Of a DNA stretch of 64,000 bases, positions 45,701 through 59,615 are shown piece by piece. Within the stretch, counting starts at the first letter, position 1. Every line of letters begins with the position of its first letter. The notes below the pieces were generated by a model. It did no database searches and was not told the DNA's origin. It saw nothing but the letters and a program-made list of their open reading frames with translations. The stretch lies in contig OZ017766.1 of NCBI GenBank assembly GCA_963969345.1, positions 9,114,001 to 9,178,000 on the forward strand. The letters are read 5' to 3'. Made by a program: the position numbers and the translations under genes. The stretch comes from Turbatrix aceti (Eukaryota; Nematoda; Chromadorea; Rhabditida; Panagrolaimidae).

Positions 45701-47236
45701 AGCCAAAATCAAACTCTTTAGGGAAAAATTTTTTACTAAAAAACAGTTTAGGCTAAAAATAAATTTTTTAGATCAAAAATAGATTTTTTAGGTCAAAAGT
45801 TAACTGTACAGGCCAAAAAATAGAATTTCTGGATCAAAAATGAATCTTTTTGATCAAAAATGAGTATAATCAAACTTTATCAACTAAAAACAGACCTAAT
45901 TTGTCAAAGACAAACATTTGCGGTAAAAACAAACTTTTTGGGTCAAAAACAGCATCATAATGCGCATTTTAGACCAAAAACGAATGTTTTTCATCGACAA
46001 AGGTCAAAAACAAACTTTTTGGTCAAAAAAAATCAATTTTGTACATCAAAAACGGTTTTTTCAGACCCAAAAAAAACCAACCTGAGAATAGATCATTCCA
46101 GGAGTACCGTCATCGGATGGAAGATAAATAACAATACCAAGTTGTTTAGATATGCTATCCGGTTGATTATCGAGACGTGGATTAGACGAAATCGAAAATT
46201 TGTTACAATTTTCAGGCTCACAATCCGGATACACAGCCCATGCAACGTAGACACATTTGACGTATTCAGGTTGAGGCAAAACCTGCAAAAAAAAACCACA
46301 AAAAAATTGAAAAAAAAGCCTTTTTTTTACGATAAATGATAAAAACTCACTTTTAAAGTTATAACCTTTCCAATGTCAGCATTTTTGCCATGCCACGGCC
46401 TAGTGCAACTATCGGGACCCGTACGAGCCGAATAGGGCGCAAAAATTCGTCCCAACTTCGGTACATCAACAAATGCATACCTAAAAAGAGTATTTTTCGT
46501 TGTAAGAGTTTTTTCGGTCAAAAAAAACTCACGTTTCCGCTTTTTCAACAACTTTTCCCTTCACAGTAGCTAAATCACACCTCTTGATCAACGATGCAAT
46601 AGTAGTTTTCGTCCCGTCAACTTTTTTGGCCGTGAATACAACGTCATCATCATCCTGCAAAAAAAACCATAGATTAGGTACAAAAAGTAACAAAAAAACG
46701 TCAAAAACTGCTGATTTTCAAAAAAAATTGATCGTAAACGAAAAAAAGTAACAAAAAACCGTTATAATGACGTTACTCTTCAAAAAAAGAGATCGTAAAC
46801 GGCAAAAAGTAACAAAAAACGTCCAAAAACTATTACTTTTCAAAAAAATGATCGTAAAAGGCAAAAAAATAACAAAAGAAACTTCAAAAACTGTTACTTT
46901 TCAAAAAAGTTGAACGTAGCCGACAAAAGTAACTGTTATACTGTATTTAGAGTCTCGCAGTGTTACTTTTTAGATTTTTTACATTGACCACAAAAAAAAG
47001 TTACTTTTCATCGTAAATTTTTAGGCCTAACATTTTTTACATTTTTAAAACAAAAAAAGCAAAACTTACATGAAAAATATCCCGTAAATCAACATTCTTT
47101 CCATATTGATAACTTACGGCATCCTTGGGAACGTATATTTGACTTTGAAGATATGTTACAAACATATAATTCTTGAAAACTTGTTTAACCTTTCCAAAAC
47201 CCAAAAAACGTGGAGATGGCTTTTCGACGACCATGG
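42729..47236 (-). CDS. Uncharacterised multi-exon protein, 626 residues
   Basis: Eight exons on the minus strand: 47234-47070, 46654-46533, 46480-46351, 46282-46082, 45435-45045, 44316-43689, 43386-43324, 42909-42729. All borders are GT-AG and phases close perfectly. The ATG follows a splice acceptor by two bases (aatag). The N-terminal two thirds look internally repetitive: GKVKQVFKNYMFVTYL, GKVVEKAETYAFVDV, KVIKTSKLEMGYFVFVDA and related strands suggest two to four similar beta-rich units. Residues ~440-540 are Ser/Lys/Gln-rich and probably disordered (SHRSSSASLDSGRGS). The C-terminus is ERELLKQVKQRPRLW. No signal peptide or membrane helix. I do not recognise the family; the evidence for a real gene is strong. 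Introns are rich in periodic AAAAACTTTTT repeats. Confidence 0.8.
44320..45040. repeat. Quasi-periodic AT-rich repeat in intron of the 626-residue gene
   Basis: Units of roughly 20-30 bases, GG(G/T)CAAAAA(T/C)AAACTTTTTT-like, repeat with many variants through the whole intron. Confidence 0.6.
45440..46078. repeat. Quasi-periodic AT-rich repeat in a second intron of the same gene
   Basis: Same TTTTTAGGTCAAAAATAAAC theme as in 44320-45040, more than 15 recognisable units. Confidence 0.65.
46690..46935. repeat. Tandem repeat of ~58 bases in intron 1 of the 626-residue gene
   Basis: Three to four units containing GATCGTAAACGGCAAAAAGT and ACTGTTACTTTTCAAAAAA. Confidence 0.75.
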
Positions 47237-48975
47237 CTATTGCAGAAAAAAAATATACGACGTCTGGCAAGGTGTGTATACAAATGGGAAGAAGAAGAAG
47301 AAAACCAATACAACGACGAAGTAACCAATTCAAACAACGCGTAATGGAATACAATCTGAAAAACATACAAAATTAACAAATAAGAAAGAAAGAAAAAAGG
47401 TCGTAAACGCGTTCGGCAGAAAAAAATAACACGATTTTTTTGGCAAGGAAAACAGTGATACCGTAATTTGGGGTCTCGACGGGAAAATATGAACAACAAG
47501 ATATAAAGTCACTGGTGAGGGTTTGTTGAGTATCGGAAACGTAAATCGACTTTATCGTCGTAAAATTATAAACTGTAGGCTTTTTATCGTAATGAGCATT
47601 CATGCAAAAAATTTTATGATTTTTGAAAAATTTTGCATGCCATATTGCAATTTTTAGCGCGAAAATTCTGGAACGGAAAATAAAGTTCTGGAAATTCGGT
47701 TTTTTGGGTTGCGCGAAAAATCCCGAACGGAAAAACGGTAAAAAAAAACCGTGGGAATTCAACTTTCGTGTAATTTCTTGTGGCGGATCTTGAACGGAAA
47801 AAATGCTTCTGGTGATTGTTTTTTGCCAATTTGTACGGTAAAGACGGTTTTTATGACTGAATGCAAGCTTTTATGCGACAAAAATTTCACGCAAGACTAA
47901 AATCGGATTCGCTCGCGTTGACAAACGATATACTGTATTTCTAATCGCGTAATATTACTTTTCGATTACGATGACAAAAAATTGAACGGAACGTAACCGA
48001 CAAACGTAACAATAAGGTATTTATTCACAGTCGCGTAACGTTACTTTTTGGGGTTTTTTACTCCCACCACGAAAAAAAAAACGTTACTTTTCGAGGTAAA
48101 ATTTTTTCGGGATGACATTTTTTAACAAAAAAAACGTTTATTTACATGCGTGAAAACACCAGGTTAGTTTTGCGTAAGCAAACTCACGCGCACACGCACG
48201 CCAATCTCCGTCCCATCCCCGTTATCACTGAAATCGGAGCCGATATGAACGAACGCCTCCCTGCTTCTCTTTGCCTTGAATCATCGTAGCAGCCACGGGA
48301 GAAAGCAAAGTATGTATTCTTTTAGATATGTGTTAAAAAAAGTTGACAGCTAACGTGCAGAAAAATGAACGCAAATCAAATACATAAATAAATATGCGTT
48401 CAAATCGTAAATTTTGGTTTTTTTGCTAGCAAAGTGCAGTTTTTTACAAATTTGAGATTTGAAAAAAAATATGATGACTAAAAAAACTATGAAAAATTTT
48501 TTTATTGTAAAAAAAGGTGAAACATTGACTGACGCGGGAGAAAAAATTTTTTTTTCATAAACTGTGATCAACAAAATTTTTTTTTTATTCGTCATCATTA
48601 TCATCGGTGGCGGTGGTGGTGGTTTCGATCGGAGCCAATAGTCATCATCGGTTACGGCCGATCAAGAAGCGCAAAACAAAACAGAATCAAACAAAAAAAA
48701 AACAATCAAAGAAGCGAAGAACATGTTCACAAGAAAGTGCATAACTACCTACCCCTGCCCCGACAGACTGATGACTCGCAATCGAATGGAATCATCGATT
48801 GGCAGCGACGTTGCCTGACTGACTGAATGCGCCTGCTTTCCTGCCTGCTCGACAAGCAAGCAGGGGCAAGAAAAAAGCGAAGAACAAACAATTGATAACA
48901 AAAACGTTGAATATACATGTTATATTATTTTTTTTTGTGCCTGCCTATGACTGTCATCATCATTTTCTTCTTCTT

Positions 48976-48998
48976 CATCATCATCATCATCATCATCG
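48976..48998. repeat. (CAT)n microsatellite
   Basis: Seven or more CAT units in tandem. Confidence 0.85.
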
Positions 48999-50577
48999 AC
49001 ATGGTGATGATGAATCAATTTTTTTTTCTTTGTAACCAAAGAAAAAAAAACAATCTGCACTCGGAAGAATCATCGTACACCCCTCTTTTGCAAAAAAAAC
49101 AAAACAGAGAACACAAAAAAGTGTCTTACCGCGAATTTTTACAAACAAACATGAAAAATCGCATTTTTTTATGTTGGCAAAATAAATTCCAGACGAGACC
49201 CCGTTTTTCTTTTTTTTTAGCTGATCTCCCCTAAAAAATGCATGTTCATAAATTTTCGCGTCGAGAAACGCACGCAATTTTTGAAGCCCCAAAATCAGTA
49301 AAAAGATGCTTGATTTTTCAAGTTTTCGCATTTTTTGCCACAAAAAAACTTCATCGCGAAAAATAAAAAAAAGCGTCCCCAGTGGCATTTTTAGCAAAAA
49401 TTCCATAAAAACCCCCCAATAATTTACTAATCTCCCCAAAAAAGTCCAAGTTCATAATTTTTCGCGCCGAGAAACGCTCGCACTTTTTAACGCGCCAAAA
49501 AACTAAACAAAAGACGCTAACTTTTTTTTTCAATCGAAACCAACGAGATCAAGCTTTCGCTTTCGCGTCCACACACAAAATTGGCAAGGAAACAAAAAAA
49601 TCCCAAAAGTACGCACAACGCATAAAATAAATCCCCCCCTCTTCCAAAAAACGCGCCAAAACCACCAAAAACATCAATCAATCAAAGCAGAGTCAAAAAA
49701 AATCCATAAAAATTAAATAAAACAAGGTTGAATACATATTTCAAGGTTATGTAACAAACATCGCGCAAAATAAAAATAATAACAATGAAGTACTAAAAAA
49801 ATTGTTATAACTTCTTTTCAATTTTTCTCAGTGTCTGCGTAGACTTTTTTGCATTGAATTCATTCAATCGTTCTTCGTTCGTTTGTTCGTTACAATAATT
49901 GTCCCTACATCCATAAATATCTTATACGGACAAAAAAAAAGTAAAAGTAAAAGTCAAAGTCATCAAAAACGCACACAAACAGGGGGAGAAAAGGGGGGGG
50001 GAGAATCAGAAGAGAGAAAAAAAAACACAAAACACGGGCAGACGACAAACACTGGTATGTATTCCACAGTGACCACAATCGATCGATAATATCTATCTGC
50101 TGAGGGGACGGAAAAAAAAGAAAGAAAGCAGAAAAGGGGGAGAGGGAAGGAAGGAGGTGTGATGATATTAGGCGAACGGACGAATGTAATCGAAGTTATA
50201 TAAAAAACAAAACATATTGCAACAATCGTATCTCGATTCGAATCCCCATCAATCTCCATCATCCATGAGTATGTGAATATGTAAATATGACATGTGACTT
50301 GTATACATATGTATCCGCACACGTTATACAGGTGGACAGGTGAGAAAGGTGATTTTATTTTATTTTAAGATAAGTAATATTATATATACATAAAATTTAT
50401 ATTGGTCACTACTAATTTTTTTTTCATCGTCTTTTTCTTCTTCTTCATCTTACAAGAAAATGCTGTGTACATTTTACTGATTGATACGTTTAGTACTAAA
50501 TATGTACGCGGTCATGTATTCATTTACACACGCGATAACTTTTGCGACAGGTATTTAAAAAAAAGAATTTTGCCTCT

Positions 50578-50597
50578 GGCGCGCGCGCGCGCGCGCG
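50578..50597. repeat. (GC)n microsatellite
   Basis: About ten alternating GC dinucleotides in an otherwise AT-rich region. Confidence 0.85.
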
Positions 50598-53500
50598 TAC
50601 ATTTATATATTTTCTTTGCATGCCAGGTGAAACGAAGAAAGAAAGGAAAGAATATGTGTGGAACGAAACGAACAATTATTCTTTCACATTCAAAGATACA
50701 TACATACGTCGTTCGTTGTTCTGTTCTCAAAATGTTCTATCAATTTGTACTTTGTTAGCAGCAATTTCTTACATGTCAGAAATTTCTGACGTGTGTAAAA
50801 AATATTTATTACCGGGAACCAAAGTCAATTTATAATTATTAAAATAAATTCAATAACTCAGGTAAACGTAAGTGAATCAGCAACAGAAAACAAACACCCT
50901 GGAGTTGTAATATATTTTGTTGGCCGGGCCCGTATGTATGTATGATCGCATAAAGTGCATTTAAGAAAAAAAGTGATATTGTAGAAAAAAACGGTCTGGC
51001 TTTATTTATTTATTTATGTACATCATAGAGATCGCAGAGGTTCATTTCACATTGGCCACCCTGACAGATCAATGAAACCGAACCGTTACGATCGGGGATT
51101 TGTTTATATAATATATGGACCGTATGTAACATACATGCAAACCGTATGTAACGTAACATAGATACATGCATTCAAATGGCTAAAACGTGGTCCTTAATGC
51201 ATCAGTTCAAAAAACAGACCGTAAAACATAAAAAAATGTAAAAGTTTTCAAATTCGTTAACACTGTTTAAAAAACAATTTTGGAGTTCAAAACGGTGATT
51301 AATTTTTTTAAACGATAAAAACTATCAGGGACGAAGAACTTTGCTCGAGGCATCATGCTTCAATGTCTTTAAGAAAACATTCTGCAATCTTCGTTAAAAT
51401 CTTTTTGCAAGCGTTTTTAAATCCATTTAATTACTAAAGATACTTAATATACTTAATACCTAATAGAAATTTAAAAAAATACACTTTAATGTACTTAATA
51501 TACTTAAGTATACTTATAATATTAGAAATATCAATGTTGGTAAATATTTATATTGATCATGTATGTTTGTGAGATTCTTTAAACAAACGAAAAAAAAATA
51601 AGTGTTCGTCCGCAAACAGCAAAAAAAAACTACTGTTTCATATAAAAATTGCAAATAGTTTAAATAATTTTAATAATTAACGTCCTACACCAAAAATCAG
51701 ACAAATTACCCGGCGACAAACCAAAATATAAATAATTACCTATGTATCAGTAAATAGTACTTTGATGCACACAAATGCTCCAAAGCAAGAAACAAGAAAC
51801 CAACCCACGTCACCTTGCTTACAAAATATTTAGTATTACACAATCAGGTTTAAGGAACTTTTTTACCTTTTGAAAAAAAACTGTCTGAAATGCATACATT
51901 ATACCATAAAAAATGAATAATGTTATTTTTTCTCATTGATTTGTTATACATACATAACACTGACTATTATCATGCTCATGTCCGGTGGCTGCTTTCAAAT
52001 GATATTATAATACATCATGTGTAATACAAATACATATACGTCCTTATTATCTCAAAGCTGGCTACTCGTTGACTACGAACCTTTTCTGCTAACTACTAAA
52101 TACTACCTGTCTTTGTATGCAGTACACAGCTACTGGGTATGACAGCAGATGTAAGACAAGCATGATAAGAAAATATGTATGTATTAAAAAATATTAGAAA
52201 AGCTTACGTTGGTTATATATGTATACATGTGTGTGTGTGGGTTTCTGACCAATAAACAGTAAAGTTTTCTTGTTCGTCGGACAGTATTATGTAAAGTCTA
52301 TTAGTAAGTTGTTTACAGGAAATAAAAAAATTTTTATAAAAAAGTTAGGTAACAAGTTGTAGAAAATGTTTTGTCGTTCATTTTTGAAAGCGTTATTCAT
52401 TTTTGTCACTGAAAAAAACATTTTTCAACTGCGTTTTTTATTTTAAATTTGGAAAATCAAGAACAAAATTTTTAATTTGCAAAAAAATTTTTGCGCGAAA
52501 ACTTATTTTCAAATATTTATATCAAAAAAGTTTGGCGCAAAATTTATTTTTAAAAACATAAAAAAAATTTGGAAAACAAACATTTTCTTGGTACGAAAAA
52601 ATATATGTATTTAAAAAAAATTGTTTGGTGCAAAAATTAATTTTAGATAAAAAAATTTTTGGCACGCATATTTTTTTATAAACTTTTTTTTTTCTCTACA
52701 AAAATCAATCTCCGCAAAAAAATTCCATGCACATTGATTAATTCCCCGAAGGTTCACATTCACACGCCAAGCTCCGCCTTCTTTTTTTTCTGACGGTTGC
52801 CAGAAAAAAATTGATACAATGCTTTGAAAACAAGATCGTTAAATGATCAACTAAACATCTAGATACTACTATATATAGATACTACTCAATGGAGTGAAAC
52901 AAAACAATTAAAAAAAAACATAAACAAAAACCTATCTATGCATACGCGTATATGCGCATGAACATGCTGCTGCAACGCAACGCACATTGATTACTGACTG
53001 CAGTACTGCACCCGTTTCGACTCCTGGAATGGAATGAACAAATGAATAAATGTATTTTATATGTATTTTATTTTTCTTTTCTCATTACTCAATCACGCAA
53101 AGAACCAACAACTTGTATTTATGACTGGTTTTGTTTTGTTACCAGTACATCATAAATCTTTTATAGAGTTATTTAAAATTCAAACAAAGGAAATGAATTG
53201 CATAAATATTTTGTGATTACGGTACTTAAAAAAAATTTCAACAAAAAAAAGAATGTAAATTTAATTTTTTTAATCAATGAAAAAATTTTAAATACAATTT
53301 TAACATTTTCGCGAAAAAAAATTTCCAACAACCAAAAAAGCGCCAAAAATCAACACCAAAAAATGAAGTATCAAAGCTCGATTGACGCATGACACAAAAC
53401 ATGATAAAGGGAAAAGGTGCAACCGACGTATCACACACATCACCTGGACATTTAGTGCACAAATAAAATAAAATCAGTAAAAAAATTGTATCTTGAAACG

Positions 53501-56500
53501 AATAAAATAGTCAAATAAAATAAAATCATAAAAAATAAATTGTCCCGAAACGAAAAAACATTGTCTCTTGAAACGAAAAATATTATTCTGGAGTAAAATA
53601 AACAAAACATCGCGGTGAGACTATAAAAAAATTTACGTCTTGAAAAAATTGGAACAGTTATTTTTTTCGTAAAAATGGGTTTTTCGTACAGTAAGACCAT
53701 TTTTCGTAAAAATAATATTTTTATTTTTTTCCCATGCTTGGCAAAATTAGATATGTAACGTGGAAAGTTATTCAGTTTGTAGATACATAGACAAACACAC
53801 TCGGTCAGTCAGTCAGTTAGACCAGCAAAAAAACACAAATCCCATAAAAATGCATGTACCATGTATCACATGTTCATGTTCATAAAAAACACCCCAAACA
53901 CCCATACTAAATGCAATTATTATTATGCAAGCATAAATATAGATATATTTATTATAATAATAGATGTATGAAGCATGAATGCAATTAACAAACGGCCAAA
54001 CCCCTTTTACAATACATAAATAAAAAAAACGAGAACGAGAGCCAAAGTGTAATTTTATTGCAATTATTGTTTGTTGTTTGCGTCTTTGTAGATACTAACA
54101 ATTGACTTTGGAGCCGGCTTTGGGGGTGGCTTTCGCCTTCTCTGCGTATAAATATGCTTCTAAGAAAAATTAACCTGGGCATGTTCCGTCCATATCTCTT
54201 TCGTTCCATCAGGTGCAAAAACAGTAATTAATAAAAGATAATTTACTATGCGCCACGACTTTTGTAAGGTAACAGGTAAAAAATACATAATATAAAAAAA
54301 GTACAACTGACGTGAAAAAAATAAATTATAAATTTAATAAATACAACAACCGGTTAATCATTTTATAATATAATTTTTTTAACTGAAAAAAACGCCATAA
54401 AAAAATTGTATTTATTTGATTACGCAATGAAAAAAAAAATAGTAGTATGATTATTTTATTGCATTAGCGTGATTCTATTATTATCAAGAAATATTTTTCT
54501 TTAACAGAGATTGACGTCATAGTCATAGTCAGTGTGACTGAATGGGATGAGCATGTGTATTTTTTGATAAGGAATCAATTGCGATATTCGTGTAAAAAAT
54601 AAGGTCTATTGTTCAGAAAAAATACGGCGTCAACAGTTATAAACTCCTAATTTTAGAATAAAAAAGTTTTATGCATTACAGAATCGAAATTTGCAAATAA
54701 AAAAAATTGATTTTTAAAATTTTTTTCTTTTAAAAAATTTTCAATTTTGCAGAGTACAAATTCAACAAATTTGGCGTACTCTGCAAAAATGTGCGCAGTT
54801 TTTTTTTCCATTTTTATACAAAAAATCGCGACAAAAATTTTTAGTTTAAGAACCACGTTTTTTGGCGAAAATCCCCAAAAAAACCGGTTTTTTTGCAAAA
54901 ATGTGCACCGTTCCGTATTTTTGTATGTACAGTTTTTCCCACAAAAAATAAAAACCATGCATAAAATTGCGAGGTCTATCTATCGATCCTAGCACGTGTT
55001 GGCGCGGAAAATCGTGAGAAAATTATAATCGCCGACTAAGATAAGACAGATAAACATCACATTTATCTAGATATTTTTTTTGAGATCCGCGCTAAAAATT
55101 GAAAATGAAAATAAATCACGTGAATACATATAACTTTTCGGAAAAAGCACGTTGTGTTTGAAAAAAAAATTGATCGTGTCGTTGCGGACAAAAAAGTACA
55201 GTACGAACCATGAAGAACGTTCTAATGTACATAAGTAAGTAGGAAAAATAAAAACGTGCCTCCAAAATAAACGTCAAAATATAGATTTTATTTTTTTTAT
55301 TAAATTTACAAAAAAGTTGAAAAAAATCATAACTAGATTTTTTTATTTTTTTTATTATGTAAATTTAATTGTGTAATGTTTGCAAAAAAAATATAAATTG
55401 ATTTTAAATTTTTTTATTAAATTTACAAAAATCAGTTGTTTCCAAAAAATTCAGAAAGAAAAAAAAGGACGACGATAAATGCGCAGAAATCAATCATCAT
55501 GTAGTACAATTTACAACAATTTCTTTCTCCTTTTCTTTCCTTTCATTTCCTCCTCACCGCACCCTTCTACGCTTACGCGTACGATATTTATAATATTTAT
55601 TTTTATGGGCAGGGTAGGGCACAAAGAAAGAAAACGATGAAGGAAAGGAGTGAAAGAGGAAAAAAATTTGTCAAATGCTATCTGAGTCCGACGATGACTT
55701 ACGATACATGTATGCAACTAACTGACTTACATACTACGATCATCCATAGTAGTTGTTGTTGACCGGTTCGTTCGACAGAAATAGAAAAAAAAGAAGAAGC
55801 AAAGGACACCAGACTGGATGGATGGAAGGGAAAAAAGAAAGGCAACGCGCAAAAACGCATAAACACCATTGTTTGCAAAAATATAATATATCACAGTAAA
55901 TTTACTATCATAAAATTGTACCGTACGCCACACACACAAAAAAAGTGATGCCTGATGCCGTAGAAAAAATCAAAGGCACGGAAATGAGTCAGTTATGTAC
56001 GTGGTAAAAAATGAACACGCAAAAAATGTTTTTTTCACGAATATAAACAATTTATATTTATAAAAGTTCTTATGCCATAAATTTTTTTCATTATACATAA
56101 ATCTATAAATTTTTGGAATGCACAATTGTCGACACATGTTTGTGGCATACATACGTATCAGTTGTTCTTATGTACGTATTACATTAGCTTTGATCGGATT
56201 GAATTGTTGTTCATCAATTTGATTAAACAAATTTTTCAAATGGCTGCAAAACTTTTGCAAGTTTGGGATAAAATCGATTGAATGCGAAAAAAAATCGTTT
56301 TTGGCAAAAACATTTGTTTTATTAAAAAATTGCAAAAATTTGATTCAAAAAAGTAAAAAAAATAATATGCACAAAATGAATGACTCAAAATGTTTTGTAT
56401 ATGTGTTTTCGATAAATTTTTTTTTATCAATTTTGAAAAATTATTCCTCGTTTTTAATCCAAAACTCCGTTTCTTTTTAAAATTTTTGTTAATTTCGGTG

Positions 56501-57639
56501 AAGGTAAATTTTTTTTTTAAACATTCCTTGTAAAAAAAATTAAACTGAAAACCATGCCAAATTTTTTGAGTTCCAAAAAAATTGTCAGTTCAAGTCATAA
56601 ATTATACCAAAAAAACAAAAATTCACATTTCAGACAAAAATTTACAATTCAAACCCCATTTTTTTGCCTTTTTTACAACTTCCTTTCTAAACACAAAAAT
56701 TTTCTCAAAACATTTTACACGTCGACTATAGCCATGAGAATTGTCGACTTCGACTTCGACTTGCGGAGTCAAAAAATAAAAATAGTATTCAAAGCAAAGA
56801 TTGCTTTTGCAAGCGGCGCGCCTCGATTGAATCACACTTTTTTTCGCATAAAAAAGCGCGATTGAATGCTTGCATCAAAATCATTCTAAACACGGTAAAA
56901 TTCGTACAAAAATGAAGCGAAGAACTTTGCACATATGTATTTATGTATGTGTACTATACAAATCTGGTTTACATTCAGAAACTAAATATGTTTTAAAAAA
57001 AAGTGTTGCATGAAGTGAATGAAATTCAAGCTTGAAAATTAATTGGTGGTTACAGAAAAAAATGGTTAACGTAGTTGATGCCAATTAACGGTTAAAAATA
57101 AATTTATTATTGAAACGGGAAAAAAACATGTTATTGATAGGAAATTTTTTAAATGTATAATAGCAAAAAATTAAACACATGCTAGAAAAAAATTCAAAAT
57201 ACAAATACTACCATAAATTTGAGGATTACGCTCAAAAATAGGCCAGGTAATAAAGAAATCGAAATACATAATTTTTTTCCAAAACAATTCTGAAAGTTTT
57301 GAAAATTAAAAAAAAATTCACAAACGCCAGATAAAAATATTTGAAATTTAATTGGACCAAAAAAAATTTTCTGGACGTAAAATTTTCTTATCGTCTATTC
57401 AATTGTTTTTTCAAATTTTAAATGAAACAAAAAATTTGACGCGGGAAAAAGAGCAGTGTTTTCCTGATCAAGCGATCAAAAAACAACCATCCCAGTACGA
57501 TACATTCAAGAAAAAAATTATACATGTCAGAAATTGTCTTCACATAAATTTCAGCAGGGCAAATTACAAAAAAATGAGTAAAAAATGAACATAAAAACTA
57601 ACAAGCATCGGGGAAGGAAAGAAAAAAAATAAAGGAAAG

Positions 57640-57990
57640 CAAAGCTAGCCCAGAACATTCTCTCCGCGCTTGACTCGATAGTTTTGTCCCGGTCCGGTCG
57701 GCCGTGCCGGCGTTCGGAGACGGAGACGGAGACGACGCTGCGCTATGCGATGGAGGCAACGCGATCGGTCATTGCATTACAGCTTTTTGCCGGTTTGGGT
57801 CCAGGACATGGGGGAGGGGAGATGTCAAAACAGGAGAGAGCGGGCGGCGGAGGGGTTGTTCGCGTTCCGTTCGCAGACTACATCGGCGGCGCGCCCTCCG
57901 CGGCGGCAGACAGGAAAATGATGAAGAAAACGGCTGACGGGCGCAAGCAGGCACGCACCGTACAGACGCATCGACACCGTTCTAAATGAT
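57640..57990. other. GC-rich island
   Basis: A 350-base GC-rich block, including the (GGAGAC)n-like run at 57714-57736, in AT-rich surroundings; open in several frames on both strands without a recognisable protein. Could be a promoter or 5' UTR of an unseen gene, or a repeat. Confidence 0.45.
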
Positions 57991-59009
57991 GGAAACGGTG
58001 AAACAAATGGTGTTGAGTCACTTTTGTTATGATCAAACAAATTATTATTATTATTATATAATATTGCACATTATTCAAAATTTATCTTTCCCAGGTGATT
58101 TTTTTTGTTCGCAAATGAACACAGTTTTTTTTCCAAGTTAACATACGCGAACAGTTTTGACCGTATTCGCAAACAAACACCAAACAGTTCGTTTTTATCA
58201 TTTGGACAAAATTGAGTCCATTCGGGTAAAAATAGTACGTAAACTATTGATGGCTGCAATTCAAATGAACAAGTGCCAAAAAAACCGTACAATGCACAAA
58301 AGAGAAAAATACTAAATTTTCGAGGTAAGAAACGGCAAATATGTAAATAATTTTTCAAAAACACAAAAATCCTATCTCACGATAAAATGGTAACAATCGT
58401 TTTGGAATTTTCGTTGCGAAACCATGGACAGTCCAGAAGTAATGTTTTTTACTCGGATTTTGTTACTTTTTTTACGATACATGTTTTACGATATTTTTTC
58501 ACAAAACAAAACTTTTTTCGTTGTTTTTTTTGGTTTTCCGATACGAAACGGCTAAAAAATGTGTTTTAATTTTTTTTGATTTCCGGGTTCAAAACAGTGT
58601 CTAATTTAAAAAAAAAACCTAAAAACTCGCTAAAATCATTTTCGAATTTTTTTTCTACTGCTAGCCCTGCTAGCCCCTTCTGCAACATTTTTGGATAAAA
58701 CCTTTCCAAGGTCAACAAACGAAAAAACTATCCATCATTAGACCCATAAGCCCAACGCCGAAAAAATAACTAGTATTTATGTAAATAAAACAAAAAAACA
58801 TCTGCTAACCGGAATAAATATGTCTTGTACTTATTTATGCCCGTTTTGCCTGTCTGTCCCAAGGCCAAGTCATTCTGCATAATTGAGATTCTGAATACTA
58901 TTTACTAGTACATAAATATGCCACTGTACAAATGTACAAACAAACGTGCACAGAACATTTATTACAAGAACCCCAACTAGTAAAAAAATATACAATGTAT
59001 TATACTACG
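57991..59009. other. Intergenic, no gene recognised
   Basis: AT-rich, short open frames only. Confidence 0.5.
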
Positions 59010-59615
59010 GAAAGTGTCAGAGTTCATTTTAGAATTTCTTCACGAAACTTTGCCAAAAGTTTGATTTTACTATAAAAAGTTTATACTGAAAAATTCAGTT
59101 GCACCGCTCATGATCTGACAGAGTTACGGTAGTCGAAAATCACGTTTTTGCCATTTTTGACGATTTTTGGCACGTTGTAGCTAACAAACAACGTTATTTT
59201 CAAAATCAGGGTGTGCATCAATCGACGTAGTTTTGCATGGGGAATCAGATAAAAATATAAAAATTTAGGTTTGCCACCTTAAAAAATGCCGAAATTTGCA
59301 TTTGAAAAGAGGTCACAATGCCAACATTGGTTTCGGCCTTTTTCAAGGTCACAACCCAACGTTATTATATTTTTAACTGATTCTCCATGCAAAACTACGT
59401 CGATTGATGCACACCCTGATTTTGAAAATAACGTTGTTCGTTAGCTACAACGTTCCAAAAATCGTCAAAAATGGCAAAAACGTGATTTTCGACTACCGTA
59501 ACTCTGTCAGATCATGAGCGGTGCGACTGAATTTTTCAGTATAAACTTTTCATAGTAAAATTAAACTTTTGGCAAAGTTTCGTGAAGAAATTCAAAAATG
59601 AACTCTGACACTTTC
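59010..59615. mobile_element. Foldback element (606 bp)
   Basis: Arms of about 280 bases: GAAAGTGTCAGAGTTCATTTT at the left and its complement ending CTGACACTTTC at the right. The centre holds an inner inverted pair (GAGGTCACAATG / CAAGGTCACAACC). Related to 41899-42430 through the segment around TTTTTGGCACGTTGTAGC. Confidence 0.82.

Larger units (their letters stand above)
47237..57630. other. Long gene-poor AT-rich region
   Basis: More than 10 kb with no gene I can support. Contains (CAT)n at 48976-48998, (GC)n at 50578-50597 and many A/T runs. A short minus-strand stretch at 54104-54180 (AEKAKATPKAGSKVN then stop) looks protein-like but has no convincing partner exon. Confidence 0.5.

Noticed and set aside
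50225..50250. GATTCGAATCCCC resembling a tRNA T-loop
   Set aside because: No matching D-arm, anticodon stem or acceptor stem upstream.
57684..57989. 101-residue open frame in a GC-rich island
   Set aside because: Open in several frames on both strands, no known domain; composition effect more likely than coding.
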